This document shows, in pieces, positions 45,140-53,406 of a stretch of DNA of 64,000 nucleotides; position 1 is the stretch's first letter; every line of letters begins with the position of its first letter. The notes beneath the pieces were generated by a model. That model was not told where the DNA came from. It made no database searches and saw only the letters and a list, made by a program, of their open reading frames with translations. The position numbers and the translations under genes were made by a program. The DNA lies in NCBI GenBank assembly GCA_040882645.1, contig JBBEAX010000055.1:34231-98230 (forward strand). Direction: 5' to 3'. The DNA is from JAUYIV01 sp040882645 (GTDB taxonomy: Bacteria > Actinomycetota > Acidimicrobiia > Spongiisociales > UBA11373).

Positions 45140-45849
45140 TCGGCGACCGCGTCGACGATGACCACGCTGATGTTGTCGTCCCCCCCGGCCCGATTCGCCG
45201 CTTCGATCAGGCCCCGGGCGGCCACCGCAGGGTCGCTCTCCTTCAGCACGCCGGCGATCGCCGCGTCGTCGATCAGCGACGAGAGGCCGTCAGAGCAGAT
45301 GAGCAGTCGGTCGCCCGCCGTCATTTCGAGCTCGAAGGTGTCGACGTCGACCGCAGGCTCGAGCCCGATCGCGCGGGTGACCACGCTCCGGTACGGGTGG
45401 CCGGCGGCTTCCTCGGGGGTGAGGCGGCCCGCCGCCATCATCTCGCTGACGTACGAGTGATCGGTGGTCACCTTTTTGAGAGCGCCGGCACGAAAGAGGT
45501 AGGCGCGGCTGTCGCCGACGTGTCCGAGGTCGACACGGCCGTCAGGCCCGATGACCGCGAGGGTGAGGGTGGTCCCCATCCCGGCCAGCCGCGGCCGATG
45601 GTTGGCATCGTCGAGCACTGCCAGGTTGGCCGCCTGGATCCGGAGGGCAGCGGTACCCCCGACGCCGACGGCGGTATCGATGGCGGTCCTGCTGGCGATC
45701 TCGCCGCCGGCATGCCCCCCCATGCCGTCGGCCACCGCAACCAGGAGCGGGCCGATGCTCTCGCCCGACCCGGGCTCTGGCCAGATCGCGTCCTCGTTGT
45801 GGTCCCGTACCCGGCCCTCATCGGTGAGCGCTGCCCAGCGGAACCTCAT
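45136..45849 (-). CDS. pstP: PP2C-family Ser/Thr phosphatase PstP
   Basis: 237 residues. PP2C motifs: DEGRVRDHNEDAI, VADGMGGHAGGEIAS, GTTLTLAVI, HVGDSRAYLFR, LLICSDGLSSLI and DNISVVIVDA. It dephosphorylates kinase and FHA substrates in the PknB pathway. Unlike mycobacterial PstP, there is no C-terminal membrane extension: the chain stops after the catalytic domain. Confidence 0.92.
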   Translation of the reverse strand: MRFRWAALTDEGRVRDHNEDAIWPEPGSGESIGPLLVAVADGMGGHAGGEIASRTAIDTAVGVGGTAALRIQAANLAVLDDANHRPRLAGMGTTLTLAVIGPDGRVDLGHVGDSRAYLFRAGALKKVTTDHSYVSEMMAAGRLTPEEAAGHPYRSVVTRAIGLEPAVDVDTFELEMTAGDRLLICSDGLSSLIDDAAIAGVLKESDPAVAARGLIEAANRAGGDDNISVVIVDAVAE

Positions 45850-46268
45850 CGCACTTCCATGGTGGTGGCCCCGATTCGGATCATGTCTCCCCTCGCGAGG
45901 ACCCTCCGTTCGGTCACTCGCTCGCCGTTGAGTGTGGTGCCGTTGGTGGAACCGAGATCCTGGACGTACAGGCGGCCTCCGGCTGTGTCGAAGCGGGCAT
46001 GTTGGTCCGACGCAAATGCGTCCTCGAAAGTGACGTCGGCCTGGGCACTTCGGCCGACGACCAGCGGCTTGCGGACCTCGATCGTGCGCGGCTCGGTACC
46101 TGGAGCGGTCACCATCAGCACCGGCAGCGGTTCGGCCGCCTCGGGCCGGCGCGTCCGGGGGCTGTCACTCGCCACGTGGCCCCGCACTGCCCGCGCCACA
46201 TAGAAGAGAAACAGATAGAGCAACGCGACGAACGCCACCTTGGACACGTTGACGATCGTGTCACTCAT
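45846..46268 (-). CDS. fhaB: FHA-domain protein FhaB/FipA-like
   Basis: 140 residues from ATG 46268. One transmembrane helix (VSKVAFVALLYLFLFYVAR) and a C-terminal FHA domain (KPLVVGRSAQADVTFEDAFASDQHARF..VQDLGSTNGTTLNGERV). The order fhaA-fhaB-pstP-rodA-pbpA-pknB is the standard actinobacterial phospho-signalling operon, with every junction overlapping by 4 bp. Confidence 0.92.
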   Translation of the reverse strand: MSDTIVNVSKVAFVALLYLFLFYVARAVRGHVASDSPRTRRPEAAEPLPVLMVTAPGTEPRTIEVRKPLVVGRSAQADVTFEDAFASDQHARFDTAGGRLYVQDLGSTNGTTLNGERVTERRVLARGDMIRIGATTMEVR

Positions 46269-46927
46269 TCGGGTGGCCTCACGAAGTACTCGGCGCCGCC
46301 GAACGACACGATGTCTCCGTCGACGATCGGGGTGGATTCGAGTACCGGTCCACCATTCACGTGGGTGCCGTTCGACGAGCCGAGGTCGGCCAACCACGCC
46401 GAGCCGGACTCCTGCCAGATGAGTGCATGTATTCGGGACACGTCGTCGCGGGGGACGTGGATGTCGGCACCGGACGACCTGCCCACCACCGCCCGGTTCA
46501 CGCCGATGGGAATCCAGGGCCCACCGGCAATCGGCTCCAGCCGTGCCCACGGAGGCCGGGGTCCCGGCTCGACCCAGCATTCGATGCCGACATCGGATGG
46601 TCGGGCGTCCGGGTCGATCGCGACGTCGACCCAGGCGAGCCCGTCGAGGCGCCATCCCCGGTCGGCGGCGGCGTCTTCGACGAATTGGGCGAGCTCGGCC
46701 CGCACCGCGGTCAACACCTCTGGTTCGACCTCGGCCTCGCCGCCCATCGTCACCCGGAAGGCATTGGGTGCTCCAGGACCGCCCGGTGTGTCGAACAGGG
46801 CGAGATCGGCCTCCCGAACGAGCCGGCTTCCCAGCTCGACGGGGTGAACCCGACCTTTGAACAGCCGCGCGGCAAGGCCGTCGACCATCCGTTCCAAGCG
46901 CCGCTCGAGCCCGCGTGCAAGACCCAT
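46265..46927 (-). CDS. fhaA: FhaA-like protein (DUF3662 + FHA)
   Basis: 220 residues from ATG 46927. N-terminal DUF3662 (GLERRLERMVDGLAARLFKGRVHPVELGSRLVREAD) and a C-terminal FHA domain (NRAVVGRSSGADIHVPRDDVSRIHALIWQ..ADLGSSNGTHVNG). Shorter than mycobacterial FhaA because the long unstructured linker is missing. It recognises phosphothreonine on PknB partners such as MviN in other species. First gene of the operon. Confidence 0.9.
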   Translation of the reverse strand: MGLARGLERRLERMVDGLAARLFKGRVHPVELGSRLVREADLALFDTPGGPGAPNAFRVTMGGEAEVEPEVLTAVRAELAQFVEDAAADRGWRLDGLAWVDVAIDPDARPSDVGIECWVEPGPRPPWARLEPIAGGPWIPIGVNRAVVGRSSGADIHVPRDDVSRIHALIWQESGSAWLADLGSSNGTHVNGGPVLESTPIVDGDIVSFGGAEYFVRPPE

Positions 46928-46976
46928 ATTTTCAAGGGTAATGGTCCATGGCCAATGGACGATGGCCGGGAGAAAG

Positions 46977-47235
46977 CCCCGGCTACAGCTCCGGCTCCAG
47001 CCAGAGTCAGAGTCCCGGCTACGGCTCCGGCTCCGGCCAGAGTCAGAACCCCGGCTACAGCTCCGGCTCCAGCCAGAGCCGACGGGCGCGTCGTCTGGCT
47101 GGGGCTGTGGCTGGGGCAGGCGCTGCAACCCGAAGGGTTGCCTCTGGCTGGCGCTGTTGCTGGAGCGGGGGAGGAACTCGCCTGGAGAGTTGCCTGGAGT
47201 TCGGCGGAGCCGAACTCCCAAGCAACCCGAAGGGT
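46977..47235. repeat. 36-bp-period repeats and tRNA-flanking hairpins
   Basis: Three tandem copies of about 36 bp beginning CCCGGCTACAGCTCCGGC (46978, 47014, 47050). Later come GGCTGGGGCTGTGGCTGGGG words, CAACCCGAAGGGTTG hairpins (twice) and GTTCGGCGGAGCCGAAC. The arrays fill the 313 bp between the fhaA start and tRNA-Leu, so the fhaA promoter must lie inside or beside them. CAGCTCCGGCTCC words recur next to serine tRNAs at 54.8-55.0 kb. Confidence 0.65.
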
Positions 47236-47240
47236 TGCCG

Positions 47241-47324
47241 TGGGCGAGGGGGGAGTCGAACCCCCACGAGTGTTACCTCACAGGCTTCTGAGGCCTGCGC
47301 GTCTGCCAATTCCGCCACTCGCCC
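47241..47324 (-). tRNA. tRNA-Leu(CAG)
   Basis: Reverse strand GGGCGAGTGGCGGAATTGGC start with type-II features, anticodon loop CTCAGAA (CAG), long variable arm (TGAGGTAACACTCGT), T-loop GGTTCGACTCC, acceptor GGGCGAG/CTCGCCC, A discriminator. 84 nt. Confidence 0.94.
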
Positions 47325-47488
47325 GGAGGGCGGGAATCGTACCACCGGTGCCCGTGGCGCCTTCTGGGCAGGATCCTTCGGCGATTCGGCCGCATTCGTG
47401 CGCAGATGGGGCATCCTATTGATCGCCCCGGTACCGTTTCGGGTTGCTCCGGCGGGAGACTCCGCCATGCCCACTGACAGGACGCGTC

Positions 47489-48487
47489 GTGACATACACC
47501 CCGGCCATTCGTCGCAGACGACGCCGCCGAACGATTCTGATCATTTCGATCGTCGGCATCGTCAGTGCCGTGGCGTACGGCGTGACGCGCGCCCAGGGCG
47601 AGGCCGAGGTGACCCGGGCCTACCTGGACGTCATCTACGAGGTGGCGACGGGACAGGCATCGGCGTCGACTTCATTCAGCGAAATGATCACCGAGATCGA
47701 GAGCTTCACCCGCCCCCGCATGCTGCAGACACTCGATGACCTCGAGGGGCGCTCCGACGACCTGGTCACGCTGCTCGCGTCCGCCAATCCTCCGGAAGAC
47801 CTCGAGCGAGCCGACCTCTGGCTCCAATTGGCGACAACCTCGTGGAGGAATGGTCTCAGCCATGCCCGAGCGGGGCTGGTCGCCCTGGCGGCCGACCCGG
47901 TGGACACTGACGGCACAGGAGCCACCTCGCTCGCCCGCGGTGTGGTGGATCTGCGGGTGGGTGACCGCGCCTACCAGGGGTTCATGTCCGAGGTGGCCGA
48001 GGTGGACACCACGCTGCTCGGTGGAGCATTCCCATCGGTGACCTTCGTGCCGGCCGAGTCGGATCCCCTCTTCGAACCAGTGTCGCTGGCGCGGCGGATG
48101 TTCCTCACCCCGGGACTGACCGAGGTGGACGACCTCGCGGTGGCCGATTACCGACTCGACCCGGCTGCGGTCGGGGAGAGCGGGGGGATCCCAGAGGTGC
48201 CGGTCGCGGCCAGCCAGTCGATCGAGACCACCATCGTCAACCGCGGCAACGCCGACCGCGTGGAGGTCGTCGTAAGCCTGCAGCTGGTCTCGAGCGACGG
48301 AGAGGAATACACCGCCAGCATCGAGATCGACAGCATCGCGGGCGGCGCCGCCCGCACCGTGTCGTTCAGCGAACTCCCGGTGAAACCCGACACCTTCTAT
48401 CAGGTGCTGATCTTCATCCCCCCGGGCGATGACGATGACGAGAACGACTCGATCACATTCCGCTTCGCGGTGAACGAGGAATCCTGA
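47489..48487 (+). CDS. Hypothetical membrane-anchored protein
   Basis: 332 residues from GTG 47489 (VTYTPAIRRRRRRRTILIISIVGIVSAVAYGVTRAQ). One N-terminal helix is followed by an extracytoplasmic domain of helical and immunoglobulin-like character; the last 130 residues (QSIETTIVNRGNADRVEVVVSLQLVSSDGEEY..) resemble a CARDB-type beta fold. Function unknown. Overlaps the DUF4446 gene by 1 bp. Confidence 0.6.
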   Translation: MTYTPAIRRRRRRRTILIISIVGIVSAVAYGVTRAQGEAEVTRAYLDVIYEVATGQASASTSFSEMITEIESFTRPRMLQTLDDLEGRSDDLVTLLASANPPEDLERADLWLQLATTSWRNGLSHARAGLVALAADPVDTDGTGATSLARGVVDLRVGDRAYQGFMSEVAEVDTTLLGGAFPSVTFVPAESDPLFEPVSLARRMFLTPGLTEVDDLAVADYRLDPAAVGESGGIPEVPVAASQSIETTIVNRGNADRVEVVVSLQLVSSDGEEYTASIEIDSIAGGAARTVSFSELPVKPDTFYQVLIFIPPGDDDDENDSITFRFAVNEES

Positions 48488-48936
48488 TGGACCTCCTTGC
48501 AGTGGGGATCGCAGTTCTAGCCCTGACGCTCGCGATTTCCGCCCTTGTCTCGCTGAGTCGGGAGCGGCGACGTTACGCGTCGATCCCCCGCGACGGGAAC
48601 CTCCTCGAATCGATCCGCGGATTTGACGAGGATCTGGCGAACGTCGAGTCCGCCGTCGCCCGCCTCGGGCCTCTGGTGAAGTCGTTGGGCGAGCGGATGC
48701 CGGGTGCGCTCCGGTATGCGGCGGTGGTCACCTTCGACGCCCAGGACGAGCGCACCGGCCACTTGTCACGGTCGATCGCCCTCCTCAACGAACGGCGCGA
48801 CGGCCTGGTCATCACCTTGCTCCACGGGCCTCGCCAGACCCTCTTCTTCACCAAGATGATCAGCGACGGCCAAGGCACCGAGCCCTTGTCCCCCGAGGAG
48901 CAGGCAGCGGTGGAGCGAGCCCTGGGGGGGAGTTAG
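48487..48936 (+). CDS. DUF4446 family protein
   Basis: 149 residues. One N-terminal membrane helix (LLAVGIAVLALTLAISALVSLS), then a helix and a conserved beta domain with YAAVVTFDAQDERTGHLSRSIALLNERRDGLVITLLHGPRQTLFFTKMI. This DUF4446 signature occurs widely in Firmicutes and Actinobacteria near replication or cell-division genes. Function unknown; probably coupled with 47489-48487. Confidence 0.85.
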   Translation: MDLLAVGIAVLALTLAISALVSLSRERRRYASIPRDGNLLESIRGFDEDLANVESAVARLGPLVKSLGERMPGALRYAAVVTFDAQDERTGHLSRSIALLNERRDGLVITLLHGPRQTLFFTKMISDGQGTEPLSPEEQAAVERALGGS

Positions 48937-48944
48937 CGGCCTCG

Positions 48945-49050
48945 CTGCGCTCGGCCGCGATGGGCGAAAGGTCCGGCCTGCGGCCGGACCTGCGATGGGC
49001 GAAACCGCGACCTGCGCGGCTCTTGCTGGAGGCTGGAGGCTGGAGGCTGG
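48945..49050. repeat. Intergenic word repeats before serS
   Basis: Two copies of GCGATGGGCGAAA (48957-48969 and 48993-49005) flank a GGTCCGGCCTGCGGCCGGACC hairpin-like palindrome (cut here in two halves: GGTCCGGCC and GGCCGGACC). Three tandem copies of GGAGGCT follow (49028-49050). The serS start (49076) lies 26 bp later. Confidence 0.55.
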
Positions 49051-49075
49051 GGGCCTCCGCTCTACCATCTGGCGC

Positions 49076-50362
49076 ATGCTCGATGTCGCGCTGCTTCGCA
49101 ACGATCCCGAGGGGTTGGCCGATTCGTTTCGGCGTCGCGGGCTGACCATCGACGTGCCGGCGCTGGTCGCGCTCGATCAGGAACGGCGAGCGGCACGGGT
49201 TCGCGCCGAGGAACTGCGGGCCGAACAGAACCGGGCCGGCAAGGAGATCGCTGGCCTCTCCGGACCCGACAAGCAGAAGGCGATCGACGCGGTGGCGGTG
49301 CTCGCCGCGGACTACAAGGCCGCCCTCGGCACCGCCGACGAGCTCGACGCCCGGTTCGAGGGGCTGTGGACACCGCTTCCCAATCCGCCGCATGAGTCGG
49401 CTCCAATCGGTGCCAGCGAGGAAGACAACGTCGAGGTCAGCCGGTGGGGCGAGGCCCCGTCGTTCGGGTTCGAGCCGAAGGACCACGTCGATCTCGGTGA
49501 GGCGCTGGGGATCATCGATGTCGAGCGGGCCGCGAAGGTGTCCGGGTCGCGGTTCTCGTACCTCAAGGGGGCCGCGGTCCTGCTCGAGTTTGGCCTGGTG
49601 CAGTGGGCGATGGGGCGTCTCATCATTGAGGGTTTCGTACCGGTGATTCCCCCGGTACTGGTGCGCGACACCGCGTTGTTTGGCACCGGCTTCTTTCCCG
49701 GAGCCCGCGACCAGGTGTATGCGGTGGGGGCGAGCGGCCCGGATGGACAGCTGACGGAAGCCGACGACCTCTATCTGGTGGGCACCTCAGAGGTCCCTCT
49801 CGCCGGGATGCACTATGACGAGATCTTCGAGGTCGGCGACCTGCCGATCAGGTACGCCGGCTTTTCCACCTGCTTCCGCCGCGAAGCGGGCACCTACGGC
49901 AAAGACACCCGGGGAATGTTCCGGGTGCATCAATTCGACAAGGTCGAGATGTTCTCGTTCGTCCACCCCGATGACTCGTGGGCCGAGCACGAACGAATTC
50001 TCGGCATCGAGGAGTCGCTGGTGCAGGAACTGGGCATCCCCTACCGGGTTGTCAACGTCTCCACCGGCGACCTCGGCGACTCCGCTGCCAAGAAGTACGA
50101 CCTCGAGGCGTGGTTCCCCGGCCAGGGGGCCTACCGCGAGATCACGTCGTGCTCGAACACCACCGATTACCAGGCGAGGCGGCTGAAGATCCGATTCCGG
50201 TCCGGGTCCGGTACCGACGTCGTCCACACCCTCAACGGGACCGCAGTGGCCGTCGGCCGCATGCTGATCGCCATTCTCGAGAACTTTCAGCAGGAGGACG
50301 GATCGGTGATCGTTCCGGAGGTGCTCCGCCCCGCGCTGGGCACCGACCGGCTCGCGCCGTGA
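49076..50362 (+). CDS. serS: Seryl-tRNA synthetase
   Basis: 428 residues from ATG 49076. N-terminal coiled-coil arm (residues 30-100, RRAARVRAEELRAEQNRAGKEIAGL..) binds the long variable arm of tRNA-Ser. Class II motifs: motif 2 FSTCFRREAGTYGKDTRGMFRVHQFDKVEMF; motif 3 LNGTAVAVGRMLIAILENFQ. The four tRNA-Ser genes lie 4-6 kb downstream. Coupled by GTGA overlap to a methyltransferase. Confidence 0.96.
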   Translation: MLDVALLRNDPEGLADSFRRRGLTIDVPALVALDQERRAARVRAEELRAEQNRAGKEIAGLSGPDKQKAIDAVAVLAADYKAALGTADELDARFEGLWTPLPNPPHESAPIGASEEDNVEVSRWGEAPSFGFEPKDHVDLGEALGIIDVERAAKVSGSRFSYLKGAAVLLEFGLVQWAMGRLIIEGFVPVIPPVLVRDTALFGTGFFPGARDQVYAVGASGPDGQLTEADDLYLVGTSEVPLAGMHYDEIFEVGDLPIRYAGFSTCFRREAGTYGKDTRGMFRVHQFDKVEMFSFVHPDDSWAEHERILGIEESLVQELGIPYRVVNVSTGDLGDSAAKKYDLEAWFPGQGAYREITSCSNTTDYQARRLKIRFRSGSGTDVVHTLNGTAVAVGRMLIAILENFQQEDGSVIVPEVLRPALGTDRLAP

Positions 50363-50988
50363 GCAGCCGGGAGATCTTCTCTCGCATTGCCCGTCGCTAC
50401 GACCGCCTCAACCGCGTGCTGTCGCTCGGCAAGGACGACGATTGGCGGCGCACCGCGATCGCCCACCTGCCGCCTGGGCGGGTGCTCGACCTCGGCGCCG
50501 GCACCGGTGCCGCCAAACCCGACCTGGGTGACCACCAGATCGTTGCTCTCGACCCCGCGCCAGAGATGCTCGGCCTCAACCCGACCGAGATGCGGGTGGT
50601 GGGCAAGGGGGAGGCGCTGCCGTTTCCCGACGGGTCGTTCGACGGGGTGTTCTCAGCGTATGTGTTCCGCAACCTCGACTCGGTGCCGGCGACGCTCGAA
50701 GAGATTGCTCGGGTGCTCCGCCCCGGCGGCGTGGCCGCCATCGTCGATCTGGGGAGGCCCGAGGGGCGAGTGAAGCGTGCGCTGCACACGATGGGCACTG
50801 CGGTGGTCCTTCCCGTCGCCGGCGCCACTGTCGGTGCGGTCGGCGAGTACCGGTACCTGCATCGGAGCCTGGGGAGCCTCCCCCAACCCGAGGTGCTCTA
50901 CGCGGCTGGCCCGCTCACCCTGGAGAAGGTCTGGCGGATGGGCCCGATGGGGTTCGTGTACGGGGTGGTGTTGAAGAAGCCTCGGTGA
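50359..50988 (+). CDS. UbiE/MenG-like methyltransferase
   Basis: 209 residues from GTG 50359, overlapping the serS stop by 4 bp. Starts MSSREIFSRIARRYDRLNRVLSLGKDDDWRR, the classic UbiE N-terminus; motif I VLDLGAGTGAAKPDL; later EIARVLRPGGVAAIVDLGRP. UbiE-type enzymes methylate demethylmenaquinone. Shorter than typical 230-250 residues but with all key motifs. The C-terminus GPMGFVYGVVLKKP is also conserved. Confidence 0.85.
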   Translation: MSSREIFSRIARRYDRLNRVLSLGKDDDWRRTAIAHLPPGRVLDLGAGTGAAKPDLGDHQIVALDPAPEMLGLNPTEMRVVGKGEALPFPDGSFDGVFSAYVFRNLDSVPATLEEIARVLRPGGVAAIVDLGRPEGRVKRALHTMGTAVVLPVAGATVGAVGEYRYLHRSLGSLPQPEVLYAAGPLTLEKVWRMGPMGFVYGVVLKKPR

Positions 50989-50997
50989 GGCTCGGCT

Positions 50998-51083
50998 GCG
51001 AAAGGCGAAGAGCGAAAGGCGAAGAGCGAAAGGCGAAGAGCGAAAGGCGAAGAGCGAAAGGCGAAGAGCGAAAGGCGAAACCC
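50998..51083. repeat. Tandem 15-bp repeat
   Basis: About five and a half copies of GCGAAAGGCGAAGAG (50998-51083). The words are perfect copies, so they arose recently. No ORF. The repeat is between the methyltransferase and the SRP RNA gene. Confidence 0.8.
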
Positions 51084-51164
51084 GTAGGTCGGCGGTCGGG
51101 GGCTTGCCCGTCGCATGGCTGCCGCGAGGAATCCTCAACTCTCGCGCGTCAGTTAGCCTCGGAT

Positions 51165-51435
51165 CGATCGTGCTAGGCGGGGCGCTAGGGGTGCCTTGAA
51201 CCCGAAATCCTCTTTACGCGGGGCCGAATCCCCGCCTGAGGGTGCTCGATGGTTGGGTCAGCGCCGGATACGTGGTGTTGAAGGCCGGGTCCTACGCGGC
51301 GGGAAACTGGTGAATCGGGTCAGATCCGGAAGGAAGCAGCCCTAAGCGAGTGACCCGGGTGCCGTAGGGCAGCCTGGCTGGAGCCGGCGACCCGGAACGC
51401 GCCGGTTGTCGACACTCGAAGGCGGGGGGCACGAT
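51165..51435 (+). ncRNA. ffs: Signal recognition particle RNA, long (Alu-domain) bacterial type
   Basis: The S domain is unmistakable: GGGTCAGATCCGGAAGGAAG followed by CAGCC (51320-51345), then GGGTGCCGTAGGGCAGCCTGG. The upstream 110 nt (GTGCTAGGCGGGG.., GGGGTGCCTTGAACCCGAAA, TCTTTACGCGGGG) align with the Alu domain of the Bacillus subtilis scRNA. GATCGTGC at the start and GCACGATC at the end (51428-51435) close the terminal helix. The roughly 270-nt length classifies it as the long type rather than 4.5S. Confidence 0.88.
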
Positions 51436-51550
51436 CGTCAGTGGTCCGCTCGAGGTCCAGGCTCAGTCGGAGAGGTCCTTGTCCTCCATCTCCGGAGGAG
51501 GAAACGTGGCCTCGGGCATCGTGTGGGAGCTGCTACCAGAGCAAGAACCC

Positions 51551-52291
51551 TCAGCCCGGCTTGACCCAGACCGACACGTGGCTGCGGGAGTCGCCGGTGA
51601 AGGGCGCTCGGTCCCAACCCCCGAACCGATCCTCCAGCACCATCCCGGCAAGCCGAGCCATGAGATCGAGCTCCGGCGGCCACACGTACCGGAAGGGGAC
51701 GGATAGGGTCTCGACTTGTCCTTCGCCAAACGCGAGATGATGCGACCGGAGCGACTGAGTCACAACGTCATACTCGTCGATCCCCCAGCGGTCATCGCTG
51801 TGGTGAAACGCCAGTAGCCGTTCCCCCTCCGGAAGTCGCTGGAGGCCGGGAACACCCACCTCAACAACAAATCGACCCCCGGGCGAGAGGTGAGCGGCCG
51901 CGTTCTGGAAGCAGGCCACCTGATCATCCTGTGACGTCAGATTCATGATCGTGTTGAACACCAGGTAGACGAGGCTGAACTCGCCCTCGACGCGGGTGGT
52001 GGCCATGTCGCCAATTGCCACTTCGATGTCTCTGGCCTCCGGCTTGTCCTCGAGCCGTCCGGCCATCGCCCGTGACAGCTCGATCCCCCACACCGGCACA
52101 CCACGCTGGCTGAGAGGTATGGCTATTCGCCCAGTCCCGATGGCAAACTCCATGACTCTGCCTCCGCCAGCCAACCCGGCAAGGAAATTCGCTGTCGCCG
52201 CGATCACCTCCGGGTCGAAGTGCTCGCCCTCGGAGTCGTCGTAACGGGCGGCGACCGTCTCGTCGAAGTAACCGTCACCTTGGTCGGACAT
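51551..52291 (-). CDS. SAM-dependent methyltransferase
   Basis: 246 residues. Motif I reads VMEFAIGTGRIAIPLSQRG followed by VWGIELS; motif II DMATTRVEGEFSLVYLVFNTIMNL; then LSPGGRFVVEVGVPG. Class I Rossmann methyltransferase (Methyltransf_25 type). Substrate unknown. Transcribed leftward; the 115 bp to the SRP RNA show nothing else. Confidence 0.8.
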   Translation of the reverse strand: MSDQGDGYFDETVAARYDDSEGEHFDPEVIAATANFLAGLAGGGRVMEFAIGTGRIAIPLSQRGVPVWGIELSRAMAGRLEDKPEARDIEVAIGDMATTRVEGEFSLVYLVFNTIMNLTSQDDQVACFQNAAAHLSPGGRFVVEVGVPGLQRLPEGERLLAFHHSDDRWGIDEYDVVTQSLRSHHLAFGEGQVETLSVPFRYVWPPELDLMARLAGMVLEDRFGGWDRAPFTGDSRSHVSVWVKPG

Positions 52292-52435
52292 GAATCGGAC
52301 ACTACTGAGAGAGCATCGTGCATCGCTCTGGAGTCAACCCACCCCCTCCGCCAGCGTGCGGAAAGCACACCTGAGGGGCGACCGGTCAGCCGCGGCCGAG
52401 CCGACCTCTCCTGAGGTCGCTGTCGCTACCGTGGC

Positions 52436-52789
52436 TTGGTGGCTGCCAGGCGCCGGTGGCGCGACTACCGGACTCGAGCCGGGCGAAGCCCGGTGAAGGA
52501 GTTCATCGATAGCTTGTCTGATATCGATGCGGCTGCGGTGATTGCTGGCATGAAGGATGTCCAGGTCAACGGCAATCAGGTCGCGCACCATCTGGGCGGA
52601 GACATCTACGAGGTTCGGGCGGCTGGGGATCGCCAGGCGTTTCGCATCCTGTACGCAACCGAGGGCGAGCAGGATCAGGTGTTGCTGGCTCTGGAGGCGA
52701 TCTCAAAGAAGAGCCAGAGGACTCCTCAGAGCACTATCCAGCTGGCTCGGCGGAGACTCGCCGACTGGCGGAGCCGGGCACGGGAATGA
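52436..52789 (+). CDS. RelE/HigB-like toxin of a toxin-antitoxin module
   Basis: 117 residues (TTG 52436 or GTG 52439). RWRDYRTRAGRSPVKEFIDSLSDIDAAAVIAGMKDVQVNG..HHLGGDIYEVRAAGDRQAFRILYATEGEQDQVLLALEAISKKSQRTP is the Gp49/HigB-type fold: a compact mRNA-interferase-like beta sheet with an ..RILY.. strand. The toxin-first order followed by an HTH protein fits a HigBA module. Confidence 0.8.
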   Translation: MVAARRRWRDYRTRAGRSPVKEFIDSLSDIDAAAVIAGMKDVQVNGNQVAHHLGGDIYEVRAAGDRQAFRILYATEGEQDQVLLALEAISKKSQRTPQSTIQLARRRLADWRSRARE

Positions 52790-52797
52790 TTGTGTCT

Positions 52798-52827
52798 ATA
52801 TCGTTGTTGCGATATCACTAACGATAT
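52798..52827. promoter_or_regulatory. Palindromic operator between toxin and antitoxin
   Basis: ATATCGTT (52798-52805) and AACGATAT (52820-52827) are perfect inverted arms; GATATC sits between them (52811-52816). The motif lies just before the antitoxin start (52837), so the antitoxin probably binds here. The AT-rich content stands out against the local GC background. Confidence 0.65.
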
Positions 52828-52836
52828 GGCAAGCTT

Positions 52837-53196
52837 ATGCCGAAGAGACGAAGAGACAGAATGGACGACTTCCTCACCGAACTGATCCACGACCGGAGCG
52901 CAGCCAATGAGCGCTTCGCGGAGTTGGTCGAGGCCGCATTTCAGCGACGAGAGCTGATCCGCCAACTGGCCGCGATCCGTGCCGAGCGTGCTATCTCCCA
53001 GACGGAGCTCGCTGCGCTGATGGGTACATCGCAGTCTGCAGTGGCCCGCCTCGAATCCGGCGATTCCGATGCGCGGGCCTCGACCCTGGGACGGTACGCC
53101 GCGGCCCTCGGGCATCGCATCGAGTTCAGCATCGTCGATGAATCCCCCAAGCGATCGGGTTCAAGAGGTCGCAAGCCGAAGGTTGTGACTGCCTAG
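52837..53196 (+). CDS. HigA-like XRE-family antitoxin
   Basis: 119 residues. Helix-turn-helix at about 47-80 (IRAERAISQTELAALMGTSQSAVARLESGDSDARASTLGRYAAALG), an XRE fold. The N-terminal helix (DDFLTELIHDRSAANERFAELVEAAF) would contact the toxin. ATG 52837 or 52861 are possible starts. Together with 52436-52789 a self-regulated module. Confidence 0.85.
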   Translation: MPKRRRDRMDDFLTELIHDRSAANERFAELVEAAFQRRELIRQLAAIRAERAISQTELAALMGTSQSAVARLESGDSDARASTLGRYAAALGHRIEFSIVDESPKRSGSRGRKPKVVTA

Positions 53197-53406
53197 GCCA
53201 CCACCCGACCAAGACGCAGCCTGCAAGGCGTTCGCCTCACGTGCCGACAGGTGACATCGCCCCACCCTCGGCCAGCGTACGTAAATGTCACCCGAGGCTT
53301 CAGGGCACAACTCAGGGCCTCGGCCAGCGTCACGAGAGCACACATGAGGAACGGTCGGGTCTGTCTGCCTCTCGCCGGAGTGGCAAGTACCGCGACGCAT
53401 ACTCGA

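Noticed and set aside
46977..47100. CRISPR-like repeat of 36-bp period near tRNA-Leu
   Set aside because: The period is filled with near-identical sequence, not repeat plus unique spacer; no cas genes.
50998..51083. CRISPR array
   Set aside because: The 15-bp units are contiguous with no unique spacers; no cas genes in the window.
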